Assembly: GCA_003427395.1 (NCBI GenBank)
Contig: BFEA01000616.1
Location: 361,110 to 389,130, forward strand
Direction of reading: 5' to 3'
DNA length: 28,021 nt
Source: Chara braunii
Taxonomy: Eukaryota > Streptophyta > Charophyceae > Charales > Characeae
Below the pieces are notes generated by a model, which made no database searches, was not told the origin of the DNA, and saw only the letters and a program-made list of their open reading frames with translations. The first letter of the stretch is position 1, and the number at the start of each line of letters is the position of its first letter. Positions 8,127 through 18,000 of this stretch are shown here, piece after piece. A program made the translations under genes and the position numbers.

Positions 8127-9464
8127 TCACAAGTCCGTGCTCAGGTCTGACCATATGGCTTCCCAAAATTCTTTGGAAAAGTCATCTAGGCCTGGAGTTT
8201 TCTCTTCCCTCATTTGAAGGAGTGCAGTCCATATCTCCTCTTTTGTTAGTTCTGTTTCCAGTTTGTCACGTTGATGTGAAGATATGTACCGGTCCATTGG
8301 AAGTAGGAATTCATGAATCTTCCTAATTCTTTCCCCCTCATGTGGGGATGTAAATTGGGAGGTGTACAATTGTTTAAAGAATTTCCTGGTGATTAGCGTA
8401 CAATGCGCTGTGTCAGTGGCGATGATGTTGTTGTCATCTGGGTCAAAGAAGGCCTCAATGACAGTCCTGCGCGTCCGGGCAGTGGCCATTGAGAAGAAGT
8501 AGGTGTCCATTGAAGCTTCATGTGTGAGTTTGGCCATTTTCCCTCTGATCCTAAGTCCTTGCCATCTATGCATTGCATATTGCAGGAGTTGATTTTTAGT
8601 ATTTTGGATAGAAGAGGTAAGGTGTTGCAGGTCTTGGGTGGAGGAGGTCAGCTGCCGTGATTCTAACTGTCTCTCCAAGGTTATTAATTCATTATGGGTG
8701 ACCATTTCCTGTCGCTGTCGTAGGGCTGCTTTTGCTTTAGAAAAATCCTTACATTTTTTGGCTAAGAAAATTAGACCGTTATTGAACCATATAAGACGAG
8801 AGTCAAAGAGGTGTTTTTGTTGTCGCCAAAAATTCCATTCGTGTCTGATCATCNGTGAAAATGATGGGTCTTTGAGTAAGGAGGTGTTTAATTTGAAAAA
8901 ACCTGGTCCTTGATCGGGTCTTTTCCTCATCGTTAGTATTATTCCACACGTCTTGTGGTCTAGTCCAAAATGCGGGCTACGTGGAAGGATTAGGGACCAA
9001 CGCAGAGCCCCCTCTAAGTCGTTGGAGAGCAGAATGAGGTCGATTCGAGATTTGGATAGTCGTGCTGGATCACTATCACGTATGCATGTGAAGGTACGTG
9101 TTTGGGGGTGCAGGCGGCGAAAGGTGTCAAAGACCAAGAGCGTATCGCAGAGGTCGGCCAACATTTGCTCATCTTCCACCGCTGCGAAGGAGGGGGATTC
9201 CTGGGGCCTCCATCTGTCTAACCCCTTGTCAGGGGTAGCGATGAAGTCCCCTGCTATGATTAGAGGGATCCCTTCAGGGACTTGCCCTCCTAACTTCCCC
9301 AAGAATTCTCTCCTTTCCCCTACTGAATTTGGTGAGTAGATACAGAGGACACACAATAGTTCTAACTCTACCATTCCCAAGACTGAGGCCCAACGTCCCT
9401 CGTCTTCATCCACTACCCAGTAGACTGGCTCGAATCTAGAGTCAGGAGGGACCCAAATTGCCAT
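8127..9464 (-). pseudogene. LINE ORF2, endonuclease C-terminal half and linker to RT
   Basis: The open frame of 445 codons holds the second half of the AP-like endonuclease and the region before the RT. IYSPNS (residues 42-47), IIAGDF (69-74), SRIDLIL (139-145) and LDH (168-170) match the EN motifs. The usual GDFN reads GDFI and the usual SDH reads LDH, so a catalytic Asn and a Ser are lost, which suggests a defective nuclease. The C-terminal end (LTKEEIWTALLQM..EKTPGLDDFSKEFW) is the conserved pre-RT motif. The frame stops at 8129 and resumes in register at 8093. Upstream it continues in frame to the ICVQETHL motif, so the ATG at 9464 is not the true start. One N lies at 8854. Confidence 0.9.
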
Positions 9465-9694
9465 GCCTGCTGAGCCAGGTCTAGGTGCGTGCGCTCTAAT
9501 GAAAGTGTGAGGCCAGACCTGCTTGTGTGCTCCGTTGTGATCCGGGTTGTCTTGTAGATGAGTTTCTTGAACGCAGATTACGTCGGGCCAGCGCCTGCCC
9601 CCAACTCCCTTAAGCTAATCCTAGATGGCTTGGTGTTTTTCAGGTTTACTTGATGCCAAGCCATTTGCATTAATGGAGCGTAGGTCCAGGTCTG
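9465..9694 (-). pseudogene. LINE ORF2, endonuclease N-terminal half with two in-frame stops
   Basis: In the same frame as the downstream segment, the minus strand encodes a SINANGL motif (around 9675-9655) and an ICVQETHL motif with the metal-binding Glu (around 9575-9550). These are the first two endonuclease blocks of L1 ORF2. Two TAG stops (9621-9623 and 9615-9617) lie between them. No convincing start codon is visible in frame; a TGA lies further upstream near 9715. Confidence 0.75.
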
Positions 9695-10043
9695 CAGAGT
9701 CTACACATTTCTGTCATGCCCGATTCTTACAATATAGCGTTTCTAGATCCTCCATTTCTCATCCATTTTTCCATGTGTGGTCGTTTGTTGTGCTGAACCT
9801 CCATTCTCACCCATTTCCTATTGGGTGCCATTGCCAACGGTCCAAGTGCAAGACTTTTTTCCGCACCATCCTGCACAGACATCTGCAAACGTCATCTTCC
9901 GACCAAAAATCGTTGGCTTTTATTTTTGCGCATTGAACGTCCAATAGGGCGTTGTGACTGTACCATCCAAGGCTAGCAGACTTGTTGGATTCGAAGAGTA
10001 GGTAAAGGTCATTTCTAGCCATAGTCCCATCCCTGCCTTTGCC
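9695..10043 (-). other. Region between ORF1 and ORF2 of the LINE
   Basis: An open minus-strand frame (10022-9807, 71 codons, starting MARNDLYLLFES) shows no motif I know. It may be a decayed C-terminal piece of ORF1 or an inter-ORF spacer. No separate gene is supported. Confidence 0.45.
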
Positions 10044-11813
10044 TCAGGGGCATAGTTTGGGGATAAATGCCTGCATTTGATTAGTGAAAGTCCTATCACT
10101 TTTTTTTCGGTCCCCTTCCTTGGGCGAGAATTCCCAGCCCTGCAATGTCACGCCCCCATATTCTCCTACAAGGGAAAGACCCACCTCCCACTTCCCTTCT
10201 GTCTTCCTAAGGGGGATTACAAGCACCCCATTCAACTGAGAAAGCGGCATCTCAAAAAGGCCCCGTTCTATAATCTGTCTCAGTTTGAGTCTCCGGGAGG
10301 TCATGCCCATCTCTGTTGTTTCCAGTGATTCCATTGTTTCCATTGTCTCCGCGTCTCCCCTTGTCTCTGTTTGTGTGGGTTTTTCCTGCATGTGATCAGG
10401 TCGGGGATCAGATGGTTCTGCAGCTGGGGGGGGGCGAAATCGTCCCCGAGCGACGGCCAGAATACGCTGAAAGGCTTCCGCCCATGTTAAGTGAGGGGGA
10501 GGGTCAGTCGTCAGTGCGGCTCTCAGAGATGGGTTGTTGTTCAGGAGTGTTACCAGTTCAATATAGGATCTGTCCCAGTATTCCACTCCTTCGTGTGGAT
10601 AATCCGATTGTAGATGTTTGAGTATCCAATCGGCCACCACCTGAATTTTCTGGTCCAGGCTCATTTCTTGAGGAGGGGCATCAGGATCAGCAGGGTCTCC
10701 CAAGGGATCCTCCATTTCTACATCCGGGGGAGGAGGAGTTGTGTCCACATCCATTTGTTGTGCCCCAAAAGCGTCTGAGCAGAAATCTGGGGTCAGCGAG
10801 TGTGGTTTCCCTTGTTGCGCAGAGGCCGAAGACTGGTGGTGTTCCTCTTCTGACTGACAAGGCTGCTTCTGTTGAGACCTTGCCAGCTGTTTCAGTCTCA
10901 TTCCCTGCTGCTGGGCCTGCTGTTCCTGGAGTGCTGCCATCCCTTTATCCTCATGCTGTTCCTGGAGTGCTGCCATCCCCTTATCCTCTAGGATTGGTGT
11001 CTTGTTTTGTGGCAGCTCCTCCTGTCTGAGCTTTGTGTCCTGTCCCGGGCTGCTTGTTTCTGTTCCTTTTCCTGTCGGGACCGTGTTCCGGTCTTGTACC
11101 GGTTTTTCTGACTTGTCCGACTCTTCTTGTAAGCAGGCAAAGCGGTTGCCTTTATCACCAACCTTTCTTTTGTCTACTTCCGTTAGTTGTTTCTTTTGTG
11201 ATCCTTCCTTCTGTTTGTTCTTGACGATTTCCCAGGATTCCTGTTTCTTAGTCTTGGCGGGGGGGTGCTTAAGGTGGGTCTCCAGGGATTTGGGGGGGGG
11301 CCATGTTGCTGGTGGTTGGGATCCCGGCTGCGGGTCACCCTGTCCTTCCCACGACCAACCGACTGTCTCCCCTTCTTTTGCTCCCGGTGTATCGATATAG
11401 ACCCAACCCTCATATCCCGGATCCACCGTCCGCCACCTAGATTCCACAAAGGGGTCCTTTTTTAGTCGCCCTGTGGGTTTTGTTGCACGTGAGGGGTGGC
11501 GGGCACAGGTCGTATCCGAGAACAGATGTCCATAAGCCTGACATTTAAAGCACCAAGGTCTGTGCTTATGGGCTGTGTGGATATGATATACTCTCCCTCC
11601 CACATAGAAGGGGATGACATCGTCTATAGAGAAAATGTGTTCATCTGCGAGATCAATGGCTAACATTAAGTAATCGTCTCTCCGGGCCACGCGGGGGGGT
11701 AGTGGATCAATGAAGTCCACCACATCGTATTTTTCAGCAAAATCTTGAACAAACTCTGCTTGGATTTCAATCGGGATGTGCCAGAATTTCACCCAAAAGT
11801 GCTCTCTCATCAT
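10044..11813 (-). pseudogene. LINE ORF1, main part: DUF4283-like region, zinc knuckle, Q-rich tail
   Basis: This frame of 589 codons begins WVKFWHIPIEIQAEFV (residues 7-22), typical of the end of a DUF4283 domain, then RDDYLMLAIDL. A retroviral-type zinc knuckle follows with C88, C91, H96 and C103; the last spacing is six rather than the usual four. Residues about 190-400 are low-complexity and rich in K, E and Q, and include two adjacent EDKGMAALQEQ copies. NRFACLQEE (near 228) resembles the NRF motif common in plant LINE ORF1. ORF1 proteins bind the LINE RNA. The frame is in register with the segment ending at 11862, separated only by TAA (11862-11864) and TAG (11838-11840), so the ATG at 11813 is just the first Met after the stops. 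Confidence 0.87.
10921..10992 (-). repeat. 36 bp tandem duplication inside ORF1
   Basis: Two 36-base units (10921-10956 and 10957-10992) are near identical and encode the repeated EDKGMAALQEQ peptide. Thirty-six keeps the frame. The Q-rich region around it appears prone to such expansions. Confidence 0.8.
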
Positions 11814-11861
11814 TTGCTCTCTGCGTTCCTCTGGTTGCTACGGTTTTGGGGGAGTCCAGGG

Positions 11862-12644
11862 TTAAATGCGTACTTCTGATCTTTCACAACGGAGGGATTT
11901 CCAACCGTCCATTGTTTTTTTGTCAGTTAGTGATACACACAGAACGGTAATAACTGTTGACGAAGCAGGTTGGATTAGGAACAGTTCACGTGCCTTCTCA
12001 GAAGACCCTTTGAAGGCCGCCAGTCGTTCCCTAATCCAACCTACCTTGTCATTTGTAGATTTGAACACCGCATCGTCGTGAAAGGCCCAGTTGCTCACAT
12101 GGCAGGAGTACATGTTATCTCTTGTTCTAACAACTTCCCCTGGTAGCGTTCTGACCACGGAAGACTTCCCCCCCTGTTGGAGCATCCTATTCTCTGTGGA
12201 AGTCAGGAGACGTGATAGGAAGAATGTTCCTGCCGCCGTTAAGTTTCTCAGGGGGATCTTCCATTCTTCCCCCCCTCCCTCACACGCGCTCTCTTTCCTA
12301 CGTTGTATTACAATGTTTTCCTGGGCACTCGATTCTTTCACCCTCTCGGCCCAAGTTTTAGAAGTCGAAGCCTGGGAGGACGAACCAGTACTCTTGCAAT
12401 CAGGTTTGCTGACTGATTCGATTTGTTGGGATTGTGACTGTTCCCCCCCCGTGACGATTTGCGAATTGTGGTTGGGGCTCCGTTCTTCCTTTGGAGATTC
12501 AATTTTCTTGCTGTTTTCTGTTTTCTCTCCCTCGCCCGAGAGACGATTCTGGGCGTATTGCCTGGCTATACTCCTGTACAGGAGCATCGAGTCCAAATTC
12601 TTGTGGACCCGTTGGTGGCGGATTCCCATTTTATTGTGCCCCAT
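11862..12644 (-). pseudogene. LINE ORF1, N-terminal part
   Basis: The frame opens with an ATG at 12644 (a GTG nine bases upstream is a less likely start) and runs to TAA at 11864. It is rich in K, E, S and Q up to about residue 110, then becomes globular: SKTWAERVKES, WKIPLRNLTAAGTFFLSRLL, NWAFHDDAVFKSTNDKVGWI. The stretch upstream of WVKFWHIP in the next segment fits the N-terminal half of a DUF4283-like domain. It is in the same frame as the downstream part, so ORF1 was one protein of roughly 865 residues. The 5' side is a CT microsatellite and N gap, so extra N-terminal coding cannot be excluded. Confidence 0.8.
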
Positions 12645-12657
12645 TCTCTCCACCCCG

Positions 12658-12660
<3 letters not shown>

Positions 12661-12735
<75 letters not shown>

Positions 12736-12985
12736 NNNNNNNNNNNNNNNNNNNNNNNNNNNNNNNNNNNNNNNNNNNNNNNNNNNNNNNNNNNNNNNNN
12801 NNNNNNNNNNNNNNNNNNNNNNNNNNNNNNNNNNNNNNNNNNNNNNNNNNNNNNNNNNNNNNNNNNNNNNNNNNNNNNNNNNNNNNNNNNNNNNNNNNNN
12901 NNNNNNNNNNNNNNNNNNNNNNNNNNNNNNNTCTCTCTCCCTCTTTCTCTCTCACCCTCTCTCGCCCTCTCTCTCCCTGTCTCTC
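12661..12985. repeat. CT/GA microsatellite interrupted by a 196-base N gap
   Basis: (CT)n runs 12661-12735, N fills 12736-12931, and CT-rich text resumes to about 12985. The true length is unknown. Any reading frame through it (RERERE or SLSLSL) is an artefact. It sits just upstream of the LINE ORF1 start. Confidence 0.95.
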
Positions 12986-13340
12986 CTTATCTCCAACCGA
13001 ATGTGAAGGCTTTTCGGAATGTCTACAGTATACTCAACTGAATCGCCCCTTGCTGGTTGACGCCTCAGGGGCTCTGGGGAGGCAACTATCGGTCGTGAGA
13101 GGGAGAAGGGTGGGGATCCGGGGGGGAGGGTTTTCATTTTTACTTTGCTTGGCTTGTCTTCCCTCCCGGCCGAAGGAGCTCTCCCTGTTGCTTGATCGCT
13201 GCTTCTTTCGTTTTTCCACCCCTTTTCCTTGCCTGCGTCTCTTGTTTGTCGCGTTATTCCCTCCAATTTTTCTTCGGTTTCCCTCGGTTTTCTTACCCCT
13301 TCTCCTTCACTGCCTCGTTCTGAACCCTCCTTAGCGAAGG
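12986..13340 (-). other. Probable LINE 5' UTR or upstream flank, no gene
   Basis: This is mixed-composition DNA between the CT tract and the GC-rich repeated block. Frames exist on both strands but none shows a known motif. If the LINE extends past the microsatellite, this is its 5' UTR. Confidence 0.35.
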
Positions 13341-13600
13341 GCTACGGTGTTTCCCGTCCGACACTGTTATGATTCCCTCAGTTTTTGTTCCCCGTCCGAC
13401 ATTGTTATGATTCCCTTGTTTTTTTCCTGCCCCCTCTTCTTCACTTTCTCATTCGAAGCTAATAAAGGAATCCTCCTTCCCCATCCACGATGCCCTCTTT
13501 CCTTTTACACCCTCTCCTTCCCTTTCCTCGAATCGCTTTCTACTCTCACCATTCATTCCCTGTTCGAACCCACACCATCGATGGGAACTTTGCAGACTGA
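13341..13600. repeat. CT-rich block with a short direct repeat
   Basis: CCGTCCGACACTGTTATGAT recurs 31 bases later with one change (about 13358 and 13389). The rest is pyrimidine-rich and non-coding. Confidence 0.6.
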
Positions 13601-15070
13601 CGACCGTGCTATCCTACGATTCCCTCCTTCCCTTCCCACACCGTCCTTCCTTTTCCCACGATTCCCTCCTTCCCTTCCCACTCCCTCCTTCCCTTTCCCG
13701 GGATCCCTTTCTACTCTCACAGCCTTCGTTTGTTATTAGTACCCTGGCGTCGCCCCTCCCTTCGAACCCGTCTATCACGAATCGCTCGCCAAGATGCACC
13801 AAAAAACAAAAAATTGTAGCACGGCGACTGTTCTCTTCACACTGCTGCGACCGCGTGAGGCACTTCTCCCGCAAATCACACTGCTGCGGCCGCGTGAGGC
13901 ACTTCTCCCGCAAATCAACACGTACGGGGGGGATGTGGAGGAATGAGAGAAATCAGGGGGGTGACAGGACACCGTGAAAATGAAATGAAGCGAAGGGGAT
14001 GGAGGTGAGTCGGAGTAAGAAGGTGGCAAGGAAGAGAGGGGGGGGGGGAGAGGAGGAAGGTAGAGAGACCGTGGAGATCGAGGGAAGCCTGGGGGCGACA
14101 CGGCGAGGTCGGACTCCTTCCCTTTCTATTCTCCCCTTCCCTTTCCCCGAATCAGTTCCCTGGCATCGCCCCTCCCTTCGTTCCCTGGTCGAACCTTTCT
14201 TTCACAGATCGATCGGCCCACACCGTCCTTCCCTTTCCCACGATTCCCTCCTTCCCTTCCCACTCCCTCCTTCCCTTTCCCGGAATTCCTTTCTACTCTC
14301 ACAACCTTCCTTTGTTGTTAGTACCCTGTCGTCGTCCCTCCCTTCTCTCCCTGATCGAACCCTTCTATCACGAGTCGAGTGACAGGATGAACCCGAACCA
14401 AGGAATTGGAGAGCGACGACTGTTGTCTTTACCCTACCACGGCCGCGCGCGGCACTTCTCCCGCAAGTCGATACGTACGGGGGGATGTGGAGGAACGGAT
14501 GGGAGGAGACAGGGGGGGGGTAGGGAAGCCGAAAAAAGGGGGGGATGGAGAGAAATCCGAGGGGTGACAGAGGGGTAGGGGGGGGGGAGAGGAAAGAGCG
14601 GAAGGTAGGACACCATGATGGTGGATGGAAGTGAAGGGGATGGAAGCGAGTCGGAGAAAGAAGGTGGCGAGAAAGAGAGAGGGGGGCGGAGAGGAGGGAG
14701 GTAGAGAGACTGTGGAGATAGAGGGAAGGACACGGCGAGGTCGGAGCAAACCCTTCTATCACGACTCGATTGACAGGATGAAATCGAAACGAGAATTTTT
14801 AGAATGTCGACTGTTGTCTTTACACTGCCGCGGCCGCGAGCGGCACTTTTCCGGCAAGTCGACACGAACGGGGGGAGGGGGGGGGTAGAGAAGCCGAAAG
14901 GGGGGATGGAGAGAAATCCGAGGGGTGACAGAATGGTAGAGGGGGGAGAGAGGAAACAGAGGAAGGTAGGACACCGTGATAGCGGAAGGAAGTGAAGGGG
15001 ATGGAAGCGAGGCGGAAAAAGAAGGTAGAAGGAGAAAGGGGGGATGAAAAGAAGAAAACTGGTAGCAATG
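13601..15070. repeat. GC-rich tandem repeat, about three degenerate units
   Basis: Each unit joins a segment TTCTATCACGANTCG..GACTGTTNTCTT with a CGGCCGCG..GGCACTTCTCCCGCAA core, then ACGNACGGGGGG, a G-rich half (GGGATGGAG, GTAGAGAGA) and GGCGAGGTCGG. Units start near 13768, 14361 and 14751 with changing lengths. A 38-base piece (CACTGCTGCGACCGCGTGAG...) is doubled at 13841-13916, and the C-rich CCTTCCCTTTCCCACGATTC block is repeated at 13644-13700 and 14224-14280. Long frames here (for example minus 15312-14434) are low-complexity and unsupported. It may be repeated LINE 5' UTR or an independent satellite. Confidence 0.65.
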
Positions 15071-15865
15071 CCGGAGAGAGGGGGGGGGGAGATGGTGAGA
15101 GATCGTGTTGCCGAAGGATTTGCTTCTTTCTCTGAACTTACGTAACCGGTGTGTGCCGCTGGTGAATAATTTTCCTTGCCCAGATGCACGCGCCTTGCGG
15201 TGATGCGCTTTGATGGATTATGTGTGCCTGACTTGCTTCCCCCACCACGCCAGTTTAGTAGCGCGGGGCCCCAAGGAAAAGCAAGCCATGGCCAGTTTCC
15301 CTCCTTGCACAATCTCGTCCGGCTCCGATGATACCTGCTTCCGTCTTTGGTGAAGTAGTCATTCCGATGCCCTGGTCGTAAACCTTAATCGCGGATCTTC
15401 ACCCCAACTCGGAACCCCGTCGGGGCACTGCTTCTATGCTCTCCCTCCTCACCCCGAGGCGGTATGCATCAGTGTGCACTCTTCCTCCCCGCCTCCTTAA
15501 TCCACGCCAGCTATGGACGACAATGATGGTCGTCGTCCGTCTTCCCACGTTCCCGACCTTCGTAAGCAGTTATACCCTGACGACTGTTTCACGCGACCTC
15601 CAGCGTAAGCCTCCTGCGCTGTGTGCGCTAAGCGGTACCGCCCCTCTCGCTGGATTTTTCCCAACGACGACGACAACGACGACGACGAAATCGATTTGGT
15701 GCATTCCTTTCAGGCTTTCACACATTTTTTTGCATATTTCAATTTGCTGGAGAATAGAATCAATAGATCTACAGATTTGCAAAATGATGATGTTTCTGGT
15801 TCCAATTTAGTGTTCTCTAGGGAGCTAAGTACTAACCATCCCCCCTTCCCACTCTTCTCCCTTAA
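15071..15865. other. Unassigned region with a GAC-rich stretch
   Basis: No gene or known element is recognised. ACGACGACGACAACGACGAC-type text lies at 15663-15688. The sequence changes from GC-rich to AT-rich near 15690, so an insertion boundary may lie there, and the right limit is the hairpin unit at 15866. Confidence 0.4.
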
Positions 15866-15911
15866 GGCATGCTAGACATTGTTTCTAAGATGAATGGTCT
15901 AGCACCATGCC
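15866..15911 (+). repeat. Ninth, isolated hairpin unit with the longest stem
   Basis: The conserved core (ATTGTTTCTAAGATGAAT) is flanked by GCTAGAC (15871-15877) and GTCTAGC (15897-15903), a perfect seven-base stem. It is extended outward by GGCAT (15866-15870) with ATGCC (15907-15911). It belongs to the array at 3634-4298, more than 11 kb away. The stem sequence again differs from all the others. Confidence 0.75.
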
Positions 15912-16200
15912 ATATGTAAGTTGGGTACAAGGAATAAATCATCTGAGGGTTTCACAAACTAATTTATGAGGATTTAACTTGGCCAATGGTGAAAGTACTT
16001 ACCAATGTGGTTTGACATTACATGCGACTGAGTGAAATCACTACTCAGTCTGAGTTTAGGTCTGATAGGTAGTTGCGTTAGTTGCTCGCCACGTGCTAGA
16101 GTTATAGGAGTTAGTTCCAATTCCTGCATTTTATGAGCTAAGTGTATTTTATTTAGGTCAATTTCTGCATTTTCTGAGATTTTTTTTTATACTTGGTCTT
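15912..16200. other. AT-rich DNA between the hairpin and the second tandem array
   Basis: I see no gene or repeat that I can define. It probably belongs to the same old element as the two arrays. Confidence 0.3.
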
Positions 16201-16760
16201 ATATAAATCTTGGTAAGCCACTTTCTGTAGTACGGGAAGCGCTGCCGAAATTTATACAAAACTAGGGAGTTAGTCAAATCTTGATATTTCAAAGTTCAGC
16301 TTGTCTAACTTTTATATATGGCTTAGAAAAAATCTGGAAAGTTTTTTCTAAAGGGAGTGTTGTCCAAATTTTTGTCAATTCAGGGAGTTAGACAAAAATG
16401 GACTTTGGGAAGTCAAGGTCATTTTTAGATTATGAACTTAGCCTTGTATAAATCTTGGTAAACCACATTCTTTACGGGAAGCGCTGCCGAAATTTCTACA
16501 AATCTAAGGAGTTAGTTAAATTTTGTCATGATCGAACTCAAGTCTTATATTTAAGTTCATACCTAGAAAGTCTACCTTTTTAAGGGAAATGTTGCCTAAT
16601 TTTTTACTAAATCAGGGAGTTAGATAAATTTGACTTTCTAAAATTAAATATTATCTAAGTTCTCATATTTAAGCTAGTATAAATTTCAAAAATGCATTTT
16701 TCCTATGGGAAGCGCTGCCGATATTTTCTTAGTGTAGAGGAGTTATATTATATTTTAAGA
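16201..16760 (+). repeat. Tandem repeat on a GGGAAGCGCTGCCG motif, five copies
   Basis: Copies start near 16233, 16351, 16474, 16582 and 16706, a period of about 108-124. Copies 1, 3 and 5 keep GGGAAGCGCTGCCG, while copies 2 and 4 are the variants GGGAGTGTTGTCC and GGGAAATGTTGCC. So the true unit may be a dimer of about 240 bases. Most copies are followed by an AGGGAGTTAG-type motif, and copies 1 and 3 are preceded by TATAAATCTTGGTAA. The array ends just before the primer-binding-site-like sequence. Confidence 0.75.
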
Positions 16761-16771
16761 GGTTACGATTC

Positions 16772-16795
16772 TGGCGACCCACTCTGAATAGGGGA
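16772..16795 (+). other. Primer-binding-site-like sequence of an LTR retrotransposon
   Basis: TGGCGACCCACTCTGAATAGGGGA resembles, with inserted bases, the TGGCGACTCTGCTGGGGA site used by Tat/Ogre-type Gypsy elements, and is preceded by ACGATTC as in such LTR junctions. If right, the LTR end lies near 16770. The match is imperfect and no partner LTR is visible. Confidence 0.3.
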
Positions 16796-17539
16796 GACTC
16801 TGTCAAAGGTCTACCATTTTCTTTGGACACTGACTTAGGGGTAGACTTAGACTTAGTTCGCAGACAACTTTGAGTAAGAATGTGTTATGGAGATTCATTC
16901 CCCATACACTGATGATTTAGCTTGGGCGTTAACATGTTTCATGATACATGTCCCTCTGATCGTTTTGATTCAAGATTTGGACCAGTTCAACTTGATTCAA
17001 CAAGAATCATCTTCTGTTATTATTGAGAATAAGTCGGTTGCCAATTGGTGGGTCTATGACTCAACTCCAATTCATTATCGTTACCCAACCTAAAAGGCTT
17101 TAGTCCTTATGGTTTTATTGTTTTATTAAGGTTTTTACTCGGATTTTTATTGAATGGTCATTTAACAAAGGTACTGAATATTTATTTTGGAAGTTTGGAC
17201 GAAGGTTCGGGTTTGCATGGCTAAAGCAAGGGGTATGAGTATAGAGAATGGTTGAAGTTGACCCCGTGTAGAGTGTGGACTTTTGGTTGATTCTTTGATG
17301 TGTTTTGTGGTTCGGACTTTGAAATTGACTGTCTGCAATCCCATACATATGTATGACTAAGAAGAGTCTCACAGTGATTGTGAGAAGTGATCGTCACATA
17401 TTTATTCCCCTCTATATATATACGTACATACCTATATTTGAGTGTTCGCGTGGCCTAAGGAACCCACACTTAGGGGTTTAATTGAGGCTGAGATTAAGAG
17501 AGGAAAGAAGACTCTCTTCCTTTACTGTTTTTGCTTCTT
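16796..17539 (+). other. Leader region of the putative LTR element; one small open frame
   Basis: A 68-codon frame (16887-17093, starting MEIHSPYTDDLAWAL) is open, but I recognise no domain and coding is not shown. The remainder is AT-rich with no feature. Confidence 0.25.
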
Positions 17540-18000
17540 AAAAATGTCTTAGTCGGACGTTGGTCCTGAGCCTGGATTCGAGGTCCTTGTCCATGACATC
17601 CCAGGTCCTAGACTCCACGCGGAAGGGATCATCCCCCTCACAGAGACAATTTGCCTTGCCAAACGAGACACTAAGTCTAAGGGTTGAAGGTGTCGCAGGG
17701 GCAGAACGACTGTTCCTTCAGCTGTGCAATATCGTGAAGAGGTCGACCCTCACACTACTTCGAGATTGACACTTGAGTGTCATAAGCGGTACTCGGATCC
17801 AAGAGAGACCGCTTGATTATGGGCACTATATAGTACACCATCATTGTCACTGCTTGCGTATTCATGCATTCTTAGTCGATATGAGAAGACTCTGCGTCTG
17901 AGCGGTTTTATACTAAGTTTCGCGCGCGTTGCCTATTCGATTTTCCTCGTCAGAAGGTTATGAGATGGCTACAAAAGGAACTAGGAGTGTTGTTGTGTTA
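17540..18000 (+). pseudogene. Decayed coding sequence, possibly gag-like
   Basis: One frame from 17543 reads M-S-stop and then a protein-like stretch (SDVGPEPGFEVLVHDIPG, HAEGIIPLTETICLAKRD) to a stop. After that comes REEVDPHTTSRLTLECHKRYSDPRETA to another stop. A different frame near 17905-17985 gives RFYTKFRARCLFDFPRQKVM and then RWLQKEL. The balanced composition suggests former coding with stops and at least one frameshift. The position after a primer-binding-like site makes gag a reasonable guess, but no family is recognised. Confidence 0.25.

Larger units (their letters stand above)
4350..12660 (-). mobile_element. L1-type LINE retrotransposon, inactive, full ORF1 and ORF2 region
   Basis: Reading the minus strand, the order is ORF1 (DUF4283-like region, zinc knuckle, Q-rich tail), AP-like endonuclease, reverse transcriptase, post-RT region, zf-RVT zinc domain, 3' UTR and an A-tail (35 T on the plus strand). 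This is the standard plant L1 layout. ORF1 has two in-frame stops, ORF2 has stops in two places and two frameshifts, and three N bases lie in ORF2. The 5' limit is unknown: a CT tract with an N gap and a GC-rich repeated block lie upstream and may be 5' UTR. Because the same hairpin family lies on both sides (to 4349 and from 15866), the LINE, perhaps with extra insertions, seems to split an older repeat array. Confidence 0.93.

Noticed and set aside
12566-13334. Long open frames through the CT tract and N gap on both strands
   Set aside because: Codons are SLSLSL or RERERE and X from N; low-complexity artefacts.
14434-15312. 292-codon minus-strand frame
   Set aside because: Low-complexity proline- and serine-rich translation of a GC-rich tandem repeat, with no domain and no codon signal.
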